Shown one piece after another: positions 4,482-5,590 of a stretch of 5,590 nucleotides of DNA (position 1 is its first letter; each line of letters opens with the position of its first letter). The DNA is from Lysobacterales bacterium. Its GTDB lineage: Bacteria; Pseudomonadota; Gammaproteobacteria; Xanthomonadales; Marinicellaceae. The notes beneath the pieces were generated by a model that did not search any database, was not told the origin of the DNA, and was given only the letters and a program-made list of their open reading frames with translations. Location of the stretch: positions 1 through 5,590 of the forward strand of contig WGBZ01000346.1 of assembly GCA_015494035.1 (NCBI GenBank). Reading direction: 5' to 3'. Position numbers and translations under genes: made by a program.

Positions 4482-5590
4482 ATGCCTTCTATTAAAAAAT
4501 ATCTCGCTGTGAATGAGTCGTTCCGCCAAGGGGTGCAGGGCGTATTGATCGCGCTTACTGCCTTATTACTGCTGGCCTGTTCCGGTGCGGATGATCCGCA
4601 AAAAAATGCAGACAGTGAGTCAGCACAAGCCATCAAGGTCAAGGTCACTCAACCGATCCCAGTGAATGAGGCCGATCGTTGGCACCTGGTGGCCGATGTG
4701 GTGCCGGAAAAACTGTCGGCCTTGAGTTTTCAGGTGCCCGGCCAAATAAAGCAGCGGCTGGTCGAACCTGGCGATGCGGTTCGCAAAGACCAGGTGCTAA
4801 TGGTACTGGATGACACGGATTTGCAATTGAAGCTGAAAGCCTTGCAGGCGCAGTTGACCGCCGCCGAGTCGGATCTGGTGCTGGCACGCAAGGAATGGCA
4901 ACGGATCAAAAAACTGTTTGCCAAAAAGCTGGTGTCCCAGGATGCCGTGGATAACGCGCAAAATCGCCTGAATAACGTCAAGGCCAAGGTGGACGCACTG
5001 CGCTGGCAGCTGAAACAGATCCAGCGTCAGCTGGAATACACGCGCCTCAAGGCGCCGGAAGACGGAGTGATTATTTCGCTGCTGGCCGAAGTTGGCGCGG
5101 TGGTGGCGGCCGGTCACCCGGTACTCAATGCCCAGATCGGCCCGCGGGTTGAATTTGCCATGGGTATTCCTGCTGCCCGGTTGCACGATCTGCCAGAGCA
5201 GGCCATGGCGCAGGTGGCAGGCCAGGACATTCCGGTGCAGCGCCGTTACCTGTCGCCCCAGGCTGACCCGGTCACCCGCACCTGGCCGGCCCGTTACGCG
5301 GTGATGGATGCTCAAGCGTTGCCGGTTGCCTTGATACCGGGGGATTTTGCCCAACTGTGGTTCAGTCAACCTGTCAGGGAGCCGCTGCTTAAGGTGCCGG
5401 TTTCGGCTGTGTTCGCGGAAAACGGCCAGCATTACGTGTGGCGAGTTGATGCCAACAGCAACTCGCCCACCGTGCACCGGGTGGAAGTCACGCTGGTCAG
5501 AAGCTTCCCCGCCTTTGTCTGGATTCGTGGTCCGCTTTCACCCGATGACCGCATAGTGGCCATGGGTGCGCATTTGTTGAGTGATGGCCA
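4482..5590 (+). CDS. RND efflux periplasmic adaptor (membrane fusion) lipoprotein, 3' end beyond window
   Basis: First 369 residues of a HlyD/AcrA-type membrane fusion protein, which would link an RND inner-membrane pump to an outer-membrane channel. Seen in order: a lipoprotein signal with hydrophobic core 20-32 and lipobox LLAC (Cys33); a beta-barrel strand start around 52-75; a first half-lipoyl motif in SFQVPGQIKQRLVEPGDAVRK (83-102) ending VLDDTDL; an alpha-hairpin coiled coil at about 113-187; a second half-lipoyl motif RLKAPEDGVIISLLAEVGAVV (188-208); a beta-barrel (about 222-305); and a membrane-proximal part from LLKVPVSAVF. ATG 4482 has GAGGA (4471-4475) with 6-nt spacing. An in-frame ATG at 4392, also with AGAGG at 6 nt, would add 30 residues and make the signal peptide improbably long. 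The pump gene probably follows outside the window. The exported substrate is unknown. Confidence 0.92.
   Translation, partial: MPSIKKYLAVNESFRQGVQGVLIALTALLLLACSGADDPQKNADSESAQAIKVKVTQPIPVNEADRWHLVADVVPEKLSALSFQVPGQIKQRLVEPGDAVRKDQVLMVLDDTDLQLKLKALQAQLTAAESDLVLARKEWQRIKKLFAKKLVSQDAVDNAQNRLNNVKAKVDALRWQLKQIQRQLEYTRLKAPEDGVIISLLAEVGAVVAAGHPVLNAQIGPRVEFAMGIPAARLHDLPEQAMAQVAGQDIPVQRRYLSPQADPVTRTWPARYAVMDAQALPVALIPGDFAQLWFSQPVREPLLKVPVSAVFAENGQHYVWRVDANSNSPTVHRVEVTLVRSFPAFVWIRGPLSPDDRIVAMGAHLLSDG

Noticed and set aside
4797..5477. 226-codon minus-strand open frame opposite the efflux adaptor
   Set aside because: The plus strand encodes a full adaptor domain series with a lipobox and ribosome binding site. 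The antisense frame has no recognisable motif.

Overview
The window looks like a chromosomal segment of a moderately GC-rich proteobacterium, most likely a gammaproteobacterium. It carries an XrtH-type exosortase, a PdxH closely aligned with the E. coli enzyme, an OmpR/HAMP-kinase two-component pair and a lipoprotein RND adaptor. That placement is inferred from gene content; the sequence contains no rRNA or other taxonomic marker.

Layout: 1-161 is a 161-bp terminal-inverted-repeat element (copy 1). It abuts the stop codon of a minus-strand operon, which is transcribed right to left: an OmpR-family response regulator (1597-2289) followed by an overlapping membrane sensor histidine kinase (162-1619). 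A long non-coding stretch (2290-3034) separates this operon from the plus-strand genes. It contains a minus-strand intrinsic terminator (2434-2468), a compact dyad region that folds as a three-way junction (2516-2581), a second 161-bp copy of the element (2731-2891, flanked by CTAG on both sides) and a sigma70-like promoter (2960-2988). The plus-strand genes are an exosortase H (3035-3583), pyridoxamine 5'-phosphate oxidase pdxH (3652-4272) and, after a 52-bp perfect palindrome built from the left end of the same element (4322-4373), the start of a lipoprotein RND efflux adaptor (from 4482, running off the window).

How the parts relate: the kinase and regulator form one signalling unit. XrtH is a membrane transpeptidase/protease for C-terminally tagged exported proteins. 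PdxH makes the cofactor PLP. The adaptor would bridge an RND pump to an outer-membrane channel. Apart from the two-component pair, these genes show no obvious shared pathway. No XrtH substrate or known XrtH partner is visible here.

The less ordinary content is between the genes. There is a MITE-like repeat family present in three places, one of them collapsed to a perfect palindrome. There is also a structured locus between the two-component operon and xrtH, where wobble-pair analysis points to a plus-strand junction next to a minus-strand terminator. I found no convincing new multigene system.
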